Assembly (NCBI GenBank): GCA_029961075.1 | Contig: JASBVL010000001.1 | Coordinates: 62,001-126,000, forward strand | DNA: 64,000 bases | Origin: Sphaerobacter sp. | GTDB lineage: Bacteria; Chloroflexota; Chloroflexia; Thermomicrobiales; Thermomicrobiaceae | Direction: 5' to 3' | Shown here: positions 20,230 through 28,225 of the stretch, piece by piece | How positions within the stretch are numbered: the stretch's first letter is position 1 | How the letters are laid out: the number at the start of each line of letters is the position of its first letter | Translations under genes and position numbers: made by a program | Notes under the pieces: generated by a model | What the model was told of the DNA's origin: nothing | The model's database searches: none | The model's input: only the letters and a program-made list of their open reading frames with translations

Positions 20230-20308
20230 CCCCCGAGCCCCTCCACCGACTCCCTCTTCTATCCTCTCTCCACCTCTGCTGTCGTCTCCCCGGCGCTCAG
20301 GCGCCGGG
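20230..20308 (+). other. Pyrimidine-rich leader with hairpin upstream of sugE
   Basis: A C/T-rich unstructured stretch (about 20238-20290) is followed by an 8-bp hairpin CCCGGCGC/GCGCCGGG (20289-20296 with 20301-20308) and another pyrimidine run. A TATGAT at 20174-20179 could be the -10 box. C-rich, G-poor RNA like this can be a Rho loading site, so a regulated leader is possible. I found no match to the guanidine riboswitch classes. Confidence 0.35.
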
Positions 20309-20399
20309 TCTCCTCTCTTCTGCCGGTGCCCCGCGGGCGCCCGCCGCGGCTGGCGGGCACGGCCGGCGTTGGCAAGAATCGCTGGGGAGAGGAGGTCGC

Positions 20400-20720
20400 G
20401 TGGCCTGGGTGTGGTTGCTGGTCGCCGGGTTGCTCGAGATCGCCTGGGCGATCGGGCTGAAGCTCTCGCACGGGTTCACCCGGTTCTGGCCCTCGGTCTG
20501 GACGGTGGCGGCGATGATCCTGACCTACGTCTGTCTCGCGCAAGCCGTGAAGACCCTGCCGCTCGGGACGGCCTACGCGATTTGGACCGGGATCGGCGCC
20601 GTGGGCGCCGCCATCGCCGGGATCGTGCTGTTCGATGAGCCGGCGAGCGCGCTGCGCCTGCTGTGGATCGCGGCGATCGTGGCGGGCATCGTGGGGTTGC
20701 GGCTCTCGACCTCCGGGTGA
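20400..20720 (+). CDS. sugE: SMR-family exporter of the SugE/Gdx (guanidinium) type
   Basis: A 106-residue, four-helix small multidrug resistance protein. GTG 20400 follows GAGGAGG. The Gdx-like features are the membrane Glu of [16 protein letters not shown] (about Glu13), [30 protein letters not shown] and the late [18 protein letters not shown]. Gdx proteins export guanidinium in exchange for protons as antiparallel dimers. It sits immediately upstream of the cas operon with 217 bases between, but is probably unrelated to it. Confidence 0.88.
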   Translation: MAWVWLLVAGLLEIAWAIGLKLSHGFTRFWPSVWTVAAMILTYVCLAQAVKTLPLGTAYAIWTGIGAVGAAIAGIVLFDEPASALRLLWIAAIVAGIVGLRLSTSG

Positions 20721-20937
20721 GCCGGTCGAGCGCGGCTCCCACACCGGCGATCACCGCTCACGGGCGAGCGGCGCCGTCGATCCCACGCTTCGCCATTCCT
20801 CTCAACAGGATGCCTGCGTATTGCGCATCGTGGCAGCTCCTCGGTATTCTCCTGATAGTCGTGATCACGTATACAAGACGCTCCCGCCCCGCGAGCGCGG
20901 TCATCGCGGGCGCGGTGTCCGACAAGGAGGTGCACCC

Positions 20938-23124
20938 ATGACGCAGGGGGGCGAGGCGCCGCCGTTCGCTCATTCGCGGAACGTGGTCGGAGAGCGGCAG
21001 CCGCTGGTGGACCACGTGCGCGGGGTGGCGAGCCTGGCTGCGGCCTTCGCCGCGCCCTATGCCGGCGACCAGCTCGCCTACTGGGCGGGCCTCTGGCACG
21101 ACCTGGGGAAGTTCCACCCCCAGTTTCAGCGCTACCTGCGGGAAGCGGAGACCAACTCGGCGCAGCGGCCGCGCGGGCCGAGCCACAAAGCGGCCGGGGC
21201 CTGTCTGGCGGCGCGTCACCCGGTGACGGAGGCGCTGGCCTTGGTGATCGCCGGCCACCACGGTGGGCTGCCGGACCGCGACGGTACCCTCCGGCAGCTC
21301 CTGGCCGACGCCTGCGGCACGCCGCTGGTGGCCGAGGCGCTGGCCCGCGCCGAGGACGCCATTCCGGAGCTGATCCCGACGGACCCGCCGAAGTTCCCGG
21401 GCTTCGTCAATACGCATCTGCGCCTTGAGCTCTTCCTGCGCATGCTCTTCTCGGCGCTGGTGGACGCCGACTTCCTCGATACCGAGCAGCACTTCAGGCC
21501 CGAGATATCCGCCCGCCGCACGGCGATGCCGATCGGTGAGCTCTGGGACCGCTTCGCGGCGGATCAGGCGGCGCGGTTCCCTACCAGCCCGGTCAGGGCG
21601 GTCGACCAGGTGCGGGCGGAGGTCTACCAGGCGTGCCTGGCCGCCGCGAGCCAGGCGCCCGGCTTCTTCCGCCTGACCGTCCCGACCGGCGGGGGCAAGA
21701 CGCGCTCGGGCCTCGCCTTCGCCCTGCGCCACGCCCAGATCCACGACCTGCGCCGGGTGATCGTCGCCGTCCCCTACACCAGCATCACCGAGCAGACGGC
21801 GGCCGTCTACCGGGAGATCTTCCCCGAGCCCGGGATCGTGCTGGAGCACCACAGCGCGGTGCAGGTGGCCGAGCGCGGCGACGGGGCGCTGCCCGACTGG
21901 GCGCGGCTGGCGGCGGAAAACTGGGACGCGCCGGTGATCGTCACGACGACGGTGCAGCTCTTCGAGAGCCTGCTCGGCTGCTCGCCGACCGCCTGCCGCA
22001 AGCTCCACAACATCGCCCGCAGCGTCGTCATCCTGGACGAGGTGCAGGCGCTGCCACCGGGGCTGCTCGACCCGATCCTCGACGTGCTGCGCGACCTCGT
22101 CGCCCACTACGGGGTGACGGTCGTCCTCTGCACCGCGACCCAGCCGGCGCTTGATCCGCGCAGCGGCTTCCCCGGCCTGCCCGGCATCCGCGAGATCGTG
22201 CCCGAGCCGGCGCGCCTCTTTGCCCGGCTGCCGCGGGTCCGCTACGAGACGCGGCTGGAGGAGCGCTGGTCGTGGGAGCGGGCGGCCGAGGAGCTGCGCA
22301 CGTCACCACAGGCGCTGGCGATCGTCAACACCAAGCGCGGCGCGCGCGACCTGTTCCGGGCGCTGGGAGATCCGGACGCGCTGCACCTCTCCACGCTCCT
22401 CTGCGGGGCGCACCGGCGTGACGTGCTGGACGAGCTGCGGCGGCGGCTGGCCGCCGGCGAGCCGTGTCGGCTGGTCTCGACCCAGGTCGTGGAGGCCGGC
22501 GTCGATCTCGACTTCCCCCTGGTGCTGCGCGCGCTTGGTCCGCTCGACCGGATCGTCCAGGCCGCCGGCCGCTGCAACCGGGAGGGGACACTGCCGACCG
22601 GCCGGGTCGTCGTCTTCGTCCCCCAGGACGAGGTGCCGCCGCCGGGCGCCTATCGCACCGCGACCGACACGACCCGCGGCCTGCTGGCCGATCCTGCCTT
22701 CGACTTCCACGACCCGGCGGTCTACGAGACCTACTTCCGGCGGTACTACCAGGGCATCACCCCCGACGCGAAGCATGTCCAGGCAGCCCGGCGGTCGCTC
22801 AACTACCCGGACGTCGCCAGCCGGTTCCGGCTGATCGACGACGGCGATGCCGTGCCGGTGGTGGTCCGGTACCGGAGTCGGCGCGACGGCCGCTCCGCCG
22901 AGGACCTGCTCGCCGAGCTCCGGCGCGCGCCGGAAGACGCCCGTCGGCTCTGGCGCCAACTCCAGCCGTACGTGGTGAACCTTCGCGCGCGGATGCTCGA
23001 GACCGCCCGGCGCGACGGGCTGGTCGTCGAGGTGGCGCCAGGACTCTGGGAGTGGACCGGCGACTACGACGACCGCCTGGGCCTGCTGGCAGGTGCGCCC
23101 GATCCCGAGCGGTGGGTGGTGTGA
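20938..23124 (+). CDS. cas3: CRISPR-associated nuclease/helicase Cas3, type I-C
   Basis: Cas3 is recruited by Cascade to unwind and degrade target DNA. ATG 20938 follows AAGGAGG, giving 728 residues. The N-terminal HD nuclease shows GLWHDLGKFHPQFQRYL (His54-Asp55), SHKAAGA and IAGHHGGLPD. The superfamily 2 helicase part has PTGGGKTRSGLA near residue 249, VILDEVQALPPG near 365 (the DEVQ box; usually DEVH), VLCTATQPAL, and QVVEAGVDLDFP with RIVQAAGRCNREG. It opens a complete I-C operon reading cas3-cas5-cas8c-cas7-cas4-cas1-cas2 in one direction. No promoter is certain; TATACA at 20870-20875 and TATTCT at 20845-20850 are candidates in a locally AT-richer stretch. Confidence 0.95.
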   Translation: MTQGGEAPPFAHSRNVVGERQPLVDHVRGVASLAAAFAAPYAGDQLAYWAGLWHDLGKFHPQFQRYLREAETNSAQRPRGPSHKAAGACLAARHPVTEALALVIAGHHGGLPDRDGTLRQLLADACGTPLVAEALARAEDAIPELIPTDPPKFPGFVNTHLRLELFLRMLFSALVDADFLDTEQHFRPEISARRTAMPIGELWDRFAADQAARFPTSPVRAVDQVRAEVYQACLAAASQAPGFFRLTVPTGGGKTRSGLAFALRHAQIHDLRRVIVAVPYTSITEQTAAVYREIFPEPGIVLEHHSAVQVAERGDGALPDWARLAAENWDAPVIVTTTVQLFESLLGCSPTACRKLHNIARSVVILDEVQALPPGLLDPILDVLRDLVAHYGVTVVLCTATQPALDPRSGFPGLPGIREIVPEPARLFARLPRVRYETRLEERWSWERAAEELRTSPQALAIVNTKRGARDLFRALGDPDALHLSTLLCGAHRRDVLDELRRRLAAGEPCRLVSTQVVEAGVDLDFPLVLRALGPLDRIVQAAGRCNREGTLPTGRVVVFVPQDEVPPPGAYRTATDTTRGLLADPAFDFHDPAVYETYFRRYYQGITPDAKHVQAARRSLNYPDVASRFRLIDDGDAVPVVVRYRSRRDGRSAEDLLAELRRAPEDARRLWRQLQPYVVNLRARMLETARRDGLVVEVAPGLWEWTGDYDDRLGLLAGAPDPERWVV

Positions 23125-23193
23125 CGGGAACCGCTGCCTTCCCGCGGCCTCCGGATACTGGTGAGCGGACACGTGTAATCGAGAGGAGGGAGC

Positions 23194-23838
23194 ATGCCGG
23201 ACCTGGTCCCGCTCCAGGTGAAAGTCTGGGGCGACATTGCCTGCTTCACTCGGCCCGAGATGAAGGTGGAGCGCGTCAGCTATCCGGTGATGACGCCCTC
23301 GGCCGCCCGCGGCGTGCTCGAGGCGATCTTCTGGAAGCCGGAGATGACCTGGCGCGTCATCGAGATCTGGGTGCTCAAGCCGATCCGCTATTTCTCCATC
23401 CTGCGGAACGAGGTCAAGAGCAAGCAGTCGGAGCGGACCGCGCAGGCCTGGGCGCACAGGGGCGGCGTCTACGTGGCCGCGGAGGATCGAGCGCAGCGGC
23501 ACACGCTCGCCCTGCGCGACGTCGCCTATCTGATCCACGCCCAGATCGACCTCCGGCCGGGCGTGACGGACGACGTGGCCAAGTATCGCGACCAGTTCCG
23601 GCGCCGCGTCGCACGTGGACAGTGCTTCAGCACCCCCTACCTCGGCTGCCGCGAGTTCTCGGCCAGCTTCGGCGAGCCCGATGGCTCCGAGCGTCCGATC
23701 GACGTGACCGAGGACCTCGGCCGGATGCTGCTCGACCTGGACTACGCGGCGGACGGCTCCGGCCGCGGCCGGCCGCGCTTCTTCGCGGCGCGGCTCGAGC
23801 GCGGCATTCTCCGCGTGCCGCCACGGGGGGAGGCGTAG
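23194..23838 (+). CDS. cas5c: Cas5c (Cas5d), crRNA-processing subunit of type I-C Cascade
   Basis: In type I-C, which lacks Cas6, Cas5c cuts the pre-crRNA and then caps the 5' handle in Cascade. The 214-residue protein has the RAMP start LQVKVWGDIACFTRPEMKVERVSYPVMTPSAARG and the conserved KPIRYFSILRNEVKSK segment with basic residues involved in cleavage. Later come TPYLGCREF and a C-terminal beta hairpin. GAGAGGAGGGAGC precedes ATG 23194. The coding potential is intact, so processing capacity seems preserved although no array is present here. Confidence 0.95.
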   Translation: MPDLVPLQVKVWGDIACFTRPEMKVERVSYPVMTPSAARGVLEAIFWKPEMTWRVIEIWVLKPIRYFSILRNEVKSKQSERTAQAWAHRGGVYVAAEDRAQRHTLALRDVAYLIHAQIDLRPGVTDDVAKYRDQFRRRVARGQCFSTPYLGCREFSASFGEPDGSERPIDVTEDLGRMLLDLDYAADGSGRGRPRFFAARLERGILRVPPRGEA

Positions 23839-23840
23839 TC

Positions 23841-25562
23841 ATGCTGCTGGAGCGCCTCTGCGCGTACGCCGACCGCTTGGAGGGCACCGGCCCGCCGATG
23901 TACGACCGGACTCGCATCAAGTACCTGATCGACCTCGACCGCGACGGCTGCCGGGGCACGCTGGTGACGCTGACCGGCGACGAGGGCACGCGCAACGACC
24001 GCGGCGTGGAGATGTTCGCGCCGACGCTCGTCCGATCGAGCGGCATTCGAGCCAAACTGCTGGCCGACAACGGCGAGTACGTGCTGGGTTGGGGCCGGGA
24101 GGGCAGCAATCCACGGCAGGTAACGGCGCGCCATGCGGCCTTCGTCGAGCGAGTCCGCGACTGCGCCGCCGTCACCGGTCACCCCGGTGTCTGCGCGGTG
24201 CTTCGGTTCCTGGAAGCCGACGGCCCCGCCACGCTGGAGCGGCCGGACGACTTCGACCCGTCTGCGAACATCACCTTCCGCGTGGACGGCCACCTGCCGA
24301 TCGACGACGACACCGTCCGAGCCTACTGGGCGCGGGTGACCGCTCCGGGCGACGCGGGCGACGGGGGGGCTGCCCAGTGCCTGGTGTGCGGCCGGACGGG
24401 GCCGGTGGTGGAGCGGCTGCAATTCAAGATCAAGGGGATCCCGGGAGGGCAGTCGAGCGGCACGGCGCTCATCTCTGCAAACGAGGAGGCCTTCTCATCG
24501 TATGGGCTGTCCGCGTCGCGCGTCTCCCCGATCTGCGGGTCGTGCGCCGAGCGCTTCAGCAAGGCGCTGAATGCTCTGCTGGCGAACGAGTCGACCCGGC
24601 TCTACCTGGCTGGCCTCGTCTACGCCTTCTGGACCCGCGACGATGTGGGCTTCTCGCCGGTCGGGCTGCTCTCGCAGCCGGACGAGGGCCAGGTCCGCGC
24701 CCTGCTGGATGCCGCCCGCCGCGGCCAGTCGGCGGCGGTCGCCCTCGATCCGTCACCGTTCTACGCGGTCGCGCTGGCCGGGAGCGGCGGTCGGGTGGCT
24801 GTGCGCGACTGGATCGACACTACTGTGGGCTCGGCCAAGCAGAACCTGGCGCGCTACTTCGCGCTCCAGGCGCTGGTGCGGCCGGACGGCAGCCCACCCC
24901 GGCCGTACGGACTGGCTGCGCTGGTCGGCGCCACCCAGCGGGAGGGCAGCCGCGACCCCGCGCCGCCGACCGTGCCGCGGGCGCTGCTCCGGGTCGCGCT
25001 GGCGGGCGGACCACTGCCGCGCTGGCTGCTCGCCCAGGTGCTGAGGCGGATCCGCGCCGCGCAGCGCGTTACCCCGGCGCAGGCCACGGTCATCAAGATG
25101 GTGCTCCTGTCGCAGCGAGGGGGCACCGGAGAGGAGGGGACCCTGATGGAACTCGACCCGAACCAGCGTCATCCGGCCTACCTCTGTGGCCGGCTGCTGG
25201 CCGTGCTCGATGCCATCCAGCGCGCGGCGCTCGGCTCGACCAATGCCACCATCATCGACCGCTTCTTCGGCACGGCGTCGACCGCCCCCGCCTCGGTCTT
25301 CGGCCGGCTGGTGAGGGGCGCGCAGCCGCATCTCGGCAAGCTCCGGCGCGAGCGGCCGGGCGCGTACGCCGCGCTGGAGCGGCGCCTGGAGGAGATCATG
25401 AGGGGCCTGCCCACCTTCCCCCGCACGCTCACCATCGACGAGCAGGGGCTGTTCGTCCTGGGCTACTACCACCAGCGTGCCGACGACGCCAGGGCGCGGC
25501 TGGAGCACCGGCGGCAGGAGACGGAGGCGGTGACGGACGGCGCCGAGCAGCCGGCTGAGTGA
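23841..25562 (+). CDS. cas8c: Cas8c (Csd1), large subunit of type I-C Cascade
   Basis: The 573-residue large subunit helps recognise the PAM and holds Cascade together. The start ATG 23841 is two bases after the cas5c stop. Family features: the N-terminal MLLERLCAYADRL and the four-Cys zinc-like site CLVCGRTG (about 179/182) and CGSCAERF (about 232/235). KGIPGGQSSGTALISANEEAFSSYG and the helical C-terminus starting LDPNQRHPAYLCGRL follow. The last 138 codons can be translated separately as Cas11c from an internal start at 25146. Confidence 0.95.
   Translation: MLLERLCAYADRLEGTGPPMYDRTRIKYLIDLDRDGCRGTLVTLTGDEGTRNDRGVEMFAPTLVRSSGIRAKLLADNGEYVLGWGREGSNPRQVTARHAAFVERVRDCAAVTGHPGVCAVLRFLEADGPATLERPDDFDPSANITFRVDGHLPIDDDTVRAYWARVTAPGDAGDGGAAQCLVCGRTGPVVERLQFKIKGIPGGQSSGTALISANEEAFSSYGLSASRVSPICGSCAERFSKALNALLANESTRLYLAGLVYAFWTRDDVGFSPVGLLSQPDEGQVRALLDAARRGQSAAVALDPSPFYAVALAGSGGRVAVRDWIDTTVGSAKQNLARYFALQALVRPDGSPPRPYGLAALVGATQREGSRDPAPPTVPRALLRVALAGGPLPRWLLAQVLRRIRAAQRVTPAQATVIKMVLLSQRGGTGEEGTLMELDPNQRHPAYLCGRLLAVLDAIQRAALGSTNATIIDRFFGTASTAPASVFGRLVRGAQPHLGKLRRERPGAYAALERRLEEIMRGLPTFPRTLTIDEQGLFVLGYYHQRADDARARLEHRRQETEAVTDGAEQPAE
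25146..25562 (+). CDS. cas11c: Cas11c small subunit, internal translation product of cas8c
   Basis: In type I-C the small Cascade subunit is known to be made from an internal start inside cas8c. Here ATG 25146 is in frame at codon 436 and is preceded by GAGAGGAGGGG at 25128-25138, a far stronger ribosome site than the one in front of cas8c itself. The product would be 138 residues, all helical: MELDPNQRHPAYLCGRLLAV, VFGRLVRGAQPHL, AALERRLEEIMRGL. It starts exactly where the Cas11-like domain of Csd1 proteins begins. Independent production is predicted, not proven. Confidence 0.8.
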   Translation: MELDPNQRHPAYLCGRLLAVLDAIQRAALGSTNATIIDRFFGTASTAPASVFGRLVRGAQPHLGKLRRERPGAYAALERRLEEIMRGLPTFPRTLTIDEQGLFVLGYYHQRADDARARLEHRRQETEAVTDGAEQPAE

Positions 25563-25608
25563 TGGCTACCTGGCACGGTTGGATGATTCGATGAGAGGAG
25601 AGGACGAC

Positions 25609-26523
25609 ATGCAGGCCGGTACCGAGATCTACACCGACCCGACGCGGCGCCACGACTTCGTGCTCCTGTTCGACGTGACCGACGGCAACCCCAACGGCGA
25701 TCCGGACGCCGGCAATCTGCCGCGCATCGACCCGGAGACGATGCAGGGGCTCGTCACCGATGTTGCGCTCAAGCGCAAGGTGCGCGACTGGGTGGACCTG
25801 CACCGCGGGCATGAGGAGCGCTTCAAGATCTACGTCCAGAGCGGTGAGGCGCTCAACGCCAAGCACGAGCGCGCCTACACCGCCCTGGGGCTCAAGTCAA
25901 CCGGCTCCAAGCAGGCGGCCGAGGACGTCCTCCAGGCGCGCGACTGGATGTGCGCCAACTTCTACGACATCCGCACCTTCGGCGCAGTCATGACGACCGG
26001 CGTGAATTGCGGGCAGGTGCGCGGACCGGTCCAGATCACTTTCGCGCGCTCGATCGACACCGTCGTCCCGCTGGACGTCTCAATCACGCGCGTCGCGGTC
26101 ACGCGTAAGGAAGACGCGGTCGTCGTGACGGCCGACGGCGGGGAGCAGAGCGGCAAGACGACCGAGATGGGGCGCAAGGCGATCGTGCCGTACGCGCTCT
26201 ACCGGGCGCACGGCTTCGTCGTCCCGGCCTTTGCCGCGAAGACCGGCTTCTCCGCCGAGGACCTGGCCCTCTTCTGGCAGGCGCTGGGCAGCATGTGGGA
26301 CCTCGATCGCTCGGCCAGCCGGGGCATGATGGCCTGCCGGGGCGTCTACATCTTCAGCCACGACAACCCGCTCGGCAACGCGCCGGCCCACAAGCTCTTC
26401 GAGCGGGTTCGCGTCGCGCGCCGACCGGGCGTCGAGACCCCGCGCGGGTTCGGCGACTACGTCATCGAGATCGACGACGCCGACCTGCCGGCCGGCGTGA
26501 CGCTGACGCGGCTCTATGTCTAG
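25609..26523 (+). CDS. cas7c: Cas7c (Csd2), backbone subunit of type I-C Cascade
   Basis: The 304-residue Cas7 protein polymerises along the crRNA. ATG 25609 is chosen because GAGGAGAGGA lies just upstream; ATG 25579 is in frame but lacks a ribosome site. Signature sequences: FVLLFDVTDGNPNGDPDAGNLPR, IYVQSGEALNAKHERAY, YDIRTFGAVMTTGVNCGQVRGPVQ, and MGRKAIVPYALYRAHGFV. It ends inside the start of cas4 (8-base overlap). Confidence 0.95.
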   Translation: MQAGTEIYTDPTRRHDFVLLFDVTDGNPNGDPDAGNLPRIDPETMQGLVTDVALKRKVRDWVDLHRGHEERFKIYVQSGEALNAKHERAYTALGLKSTGSKQAAEDVLQARDWMCANFYDIRTFGAVMTTGVNCGQVRGPVQITFARSIDTVVPLDVSITRVAVTRKEDAVVVTADGGEQSGKTTEMGRKAIVPYALYRAHGFVVPAFAAKTGFSAEDLALFWQALGSMWDLDRSASRGMMACRGVYIFSHDNPLGNAPAHKLFERVRVARRPGVETPRGFGDYVIEIDDADLPAGVTLTRLYV

Positions 26524-27187
26524 CCGGGACGCGGCGAGCGCGCCGGGGGCGGAGGAGCTGGAGCTGGTGCCGATCTCGGCGCTGGAGCACTTCAGCTACT
26601 GCCCCCGGCAGTGCGGCCTGATCCACCTGGAGCAGGTTTTCGACGACAACGTCTTCACGCTGCGCGGTCGCCTGGCGCACGAGCGGGTCGACGAGGTGCA
26701 CCACGAGACGCGGCCCGACCTGCGCCGTGAGTACGCGGTCCCGTTGTGGTCGCGGCGGCTTGGCTTGATCGGCCGGGCCGATCTGGTGGAGTTCACCGCG
26801 ACCGGTCCCTACCCAGTCGAGCACAAGGTGGGCAAGAAGCGGGCGTGGGATCACGAGACGATCCAGCTCTGTGCCCAGGCGATGTGTCTGGAAGAGATGC
26901 TGGGGCAGGCGGTGCCGCGCGGTGCGATCTACTACCACGGGTCGCGGGCGCGGCGCGAGGTCGAGTTCGACGCCGCGCTGCGCCGCCAGGTGGAGGAGAC
27001 GACCGCGGCGGTGCGAGCCATGCTGCGCGATCTCGCCCTGCCGGCGGCCGTGCATGACGCGCGCTGCCGGCACTGTTCGCTCCAGGATGCCTGCCTGCCG
27101 GCCGTCGTGGGACGGCCGGCTCGGGCGCGGGCCTGGCGAGCGGAGCTGTTCCGCACCCACGGGGAGGAGGACGGGCCCGGCTCATGA
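26516..27187 (+). CDS. cas4: Cas4, Fe-S nuclease of the adaptation module
   Basis: Cas4 trims pre-spacers and selects the PAM side during spacer acquisition. The 223-residue protein has the four cluster cysteines: one in FSYCPRQCGLIHLEQ (N-terminus) and three in CRHCSLQDACLP (C-terminus). The RecB-like nuclease core is GRADLVEF, YPVEHKVGKK and HETIQLCAQAMCLEEM. ATG 26516 overlaps the cas7 end and its stop overlaps cas1 by four bases. Confidence 0.94.
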   Translation: MSSRDAASAPGAEELELVPISALEHFSYCPRQCGLIHLEQVFDDNVFTLRGRLAHERVDEVHHETRPDLRREYAVPLWSRRLGLIGRADLVEFTATGPYPVEHKVGKKRAWDHETIQLCAQAMCLEEMLGQAVPRGAIYYHGSRARREVEFDAALRRQVEETTAAVRAMLRDLALPAAVHDARCRHCSLQDACLPAVVGRPARARAWRAELFRTHGEEDGPGS

Positions 27188-28215
27188 ACCAGCTCCTGAA
27201 CACGCTCTACGTGACGACCCAGGGCGCCTACCTCCACCTCGACCACGACACGCTGCTGGTGGAGGTGGAGCGCGAGACCAAGCTGCGCGTCCCGCTCTTG
27301 CATCTCGGCGCGGTGGTGTGCTTCGGCGACGTGCGCCTCAGCCCCGCGCTGCTGCATCGCTGCGCGGAGGACGGGCGCTCCGTCGTCCTGCTCGACCGCC
27401 ACGGGCGGTTCAAGGCCCGCGTCGAGGGTCCGCTGAGCGGCAACGTGCTGCTCCGGCGCGCACAGCACGAGGCGCTGTCCAGTCCAGATCAGACGCTGGA
27501 GATTGCCCGCTCGTGTGTGGCGGGCAAGCTCCAGAACAGTCGCCAGGTGCTGCTGCGCGCGGCGCGGGAGGCGCCCGACGCGGCCGACGGCGGCGTGCTC
27601 AGCGCGGCCGCGACGCGTCTGGCGGGACTCATCGACGCGGTGCGGCAGGCGGGGACCGTCGAAGAGGTCCGCGGGTGCGAGGGCGACGCAGCGCGGACCT
27701 ACTTCGGCGTCTTCGACCGCGCGGTGCGGGTGGAACGGGCGGCCTTTCGCCTCACGGGGCGGAGCCGGCGCCCGCCCATCGGCCGCACCAACGCTCTCCT
27801 CTCGTTCCTCTACACGCTCCTTACGGCCGACTGTGCCGCCGCGGCGCAGGGGATCGGCCTCGACCCACAGGTCGGGTATCTCCACGCGCTCCGGCCCGGC
27901 CGGCCCGCGCTGGCACTCGACCTGATGGAGGAGCTCCGCCCTGCCCTCGTGGACCGGCTGGCCTTGACGCTAATCAACCGGCGGCAGCTCAAGCCCGGCG
28001 ACTTTGTGGAGCGGCCGGGTGGTGCCACGCTCTTGACCGATGACGGACGCCGGACGGTCCTCGTCGCCTACCAGAAACGGAAGCAGGAGGAGGTGCCGCA
28101 CCGGGTGCTGGGCAAGAAGGTCCCGCTGGGGTTGGTGCCCCACGTGCAAGCGCGCCTGCTGGCGCGGCATCTCCGTGGAGACCTGGAGCACTACCCGCCG
28201 TTTCTCATCCGGTGA
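27184..28215 (+). CDS. cas1: Cas1 integrase of the adaptation module, type I-C
   Basis: Cas1 with Cas2 integrates spacers at the leader end of the array. The 343-residue length and sequence are typical for I-C: MNQLLNTLYVTTQGAYLHLDHDTLLVE, a metal-site region around ARTYFGVF, SFLYTLLTADCAAAAQGIGLDPQVGYLHALRPGRPALALDLMEELRP (with the catalytic Glu, His and Asp positions), and LINRRQLKPGDF. It is fully intact. The start overlaps cas4 by ATGA, and cas2 follows ten bases after its stop. Confidence 0.96.
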   Translation: MNQLLNTLYVTTQGAYLHLDHDTLLVEVERETKLRVPLLHLGAVVCFGDVRLSPALLHRCAEDGRSVVLLDRHGRFKARVEGPLSGNVLLRRAQHEALSSPDQTLEIARSCVAGKLQNSRQVLLRAAREAPDAADGGVLSAAATRLAGLIDAVRQAGTVEEVRGCEGDAARTYFGVFDRAVRVERAAFRLTGRSRRPPIGRTNALLSFLYTLLTADCAAAAQGIGLDPQVGYLHALRPGRPALALDLMEELRPALVDRLALTLINRRQLKPGDFVERPGGATLLTDDGRRTVLVAYQKRKQEEVPHRVLGKKVPLGLVPHVQARLLARHLRGDLEHYPPFLIR

Positions 28216-28225
28216 GAGGAGCGCG

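Noticed and set aside
20180-20399. Guanidine riboswitch in front of the SugE/Gdx gene
   Set aside because: None of the conserved blocks of guanidine-I, the paired ACGR-loop hairpins of guanidine-II or the guanidine-III pseudoknot could be found; only a C/T-rich stretch and one GC hairpin are present.
20720-20937. Search for a CRISPR leader or repeats between sugE and cas3
   Set aside because: No repeated unit of 28-37 bases and no spacer-like spacing; only a locally AT-richer promoter region.
20938-28215. Recent horizontal transfer of the cas operon judged by base composition
   Set aside because: Codon use and GC content look like the neighbours; any transfer must be old or from a similar genome, and I cannot compute statistics here.
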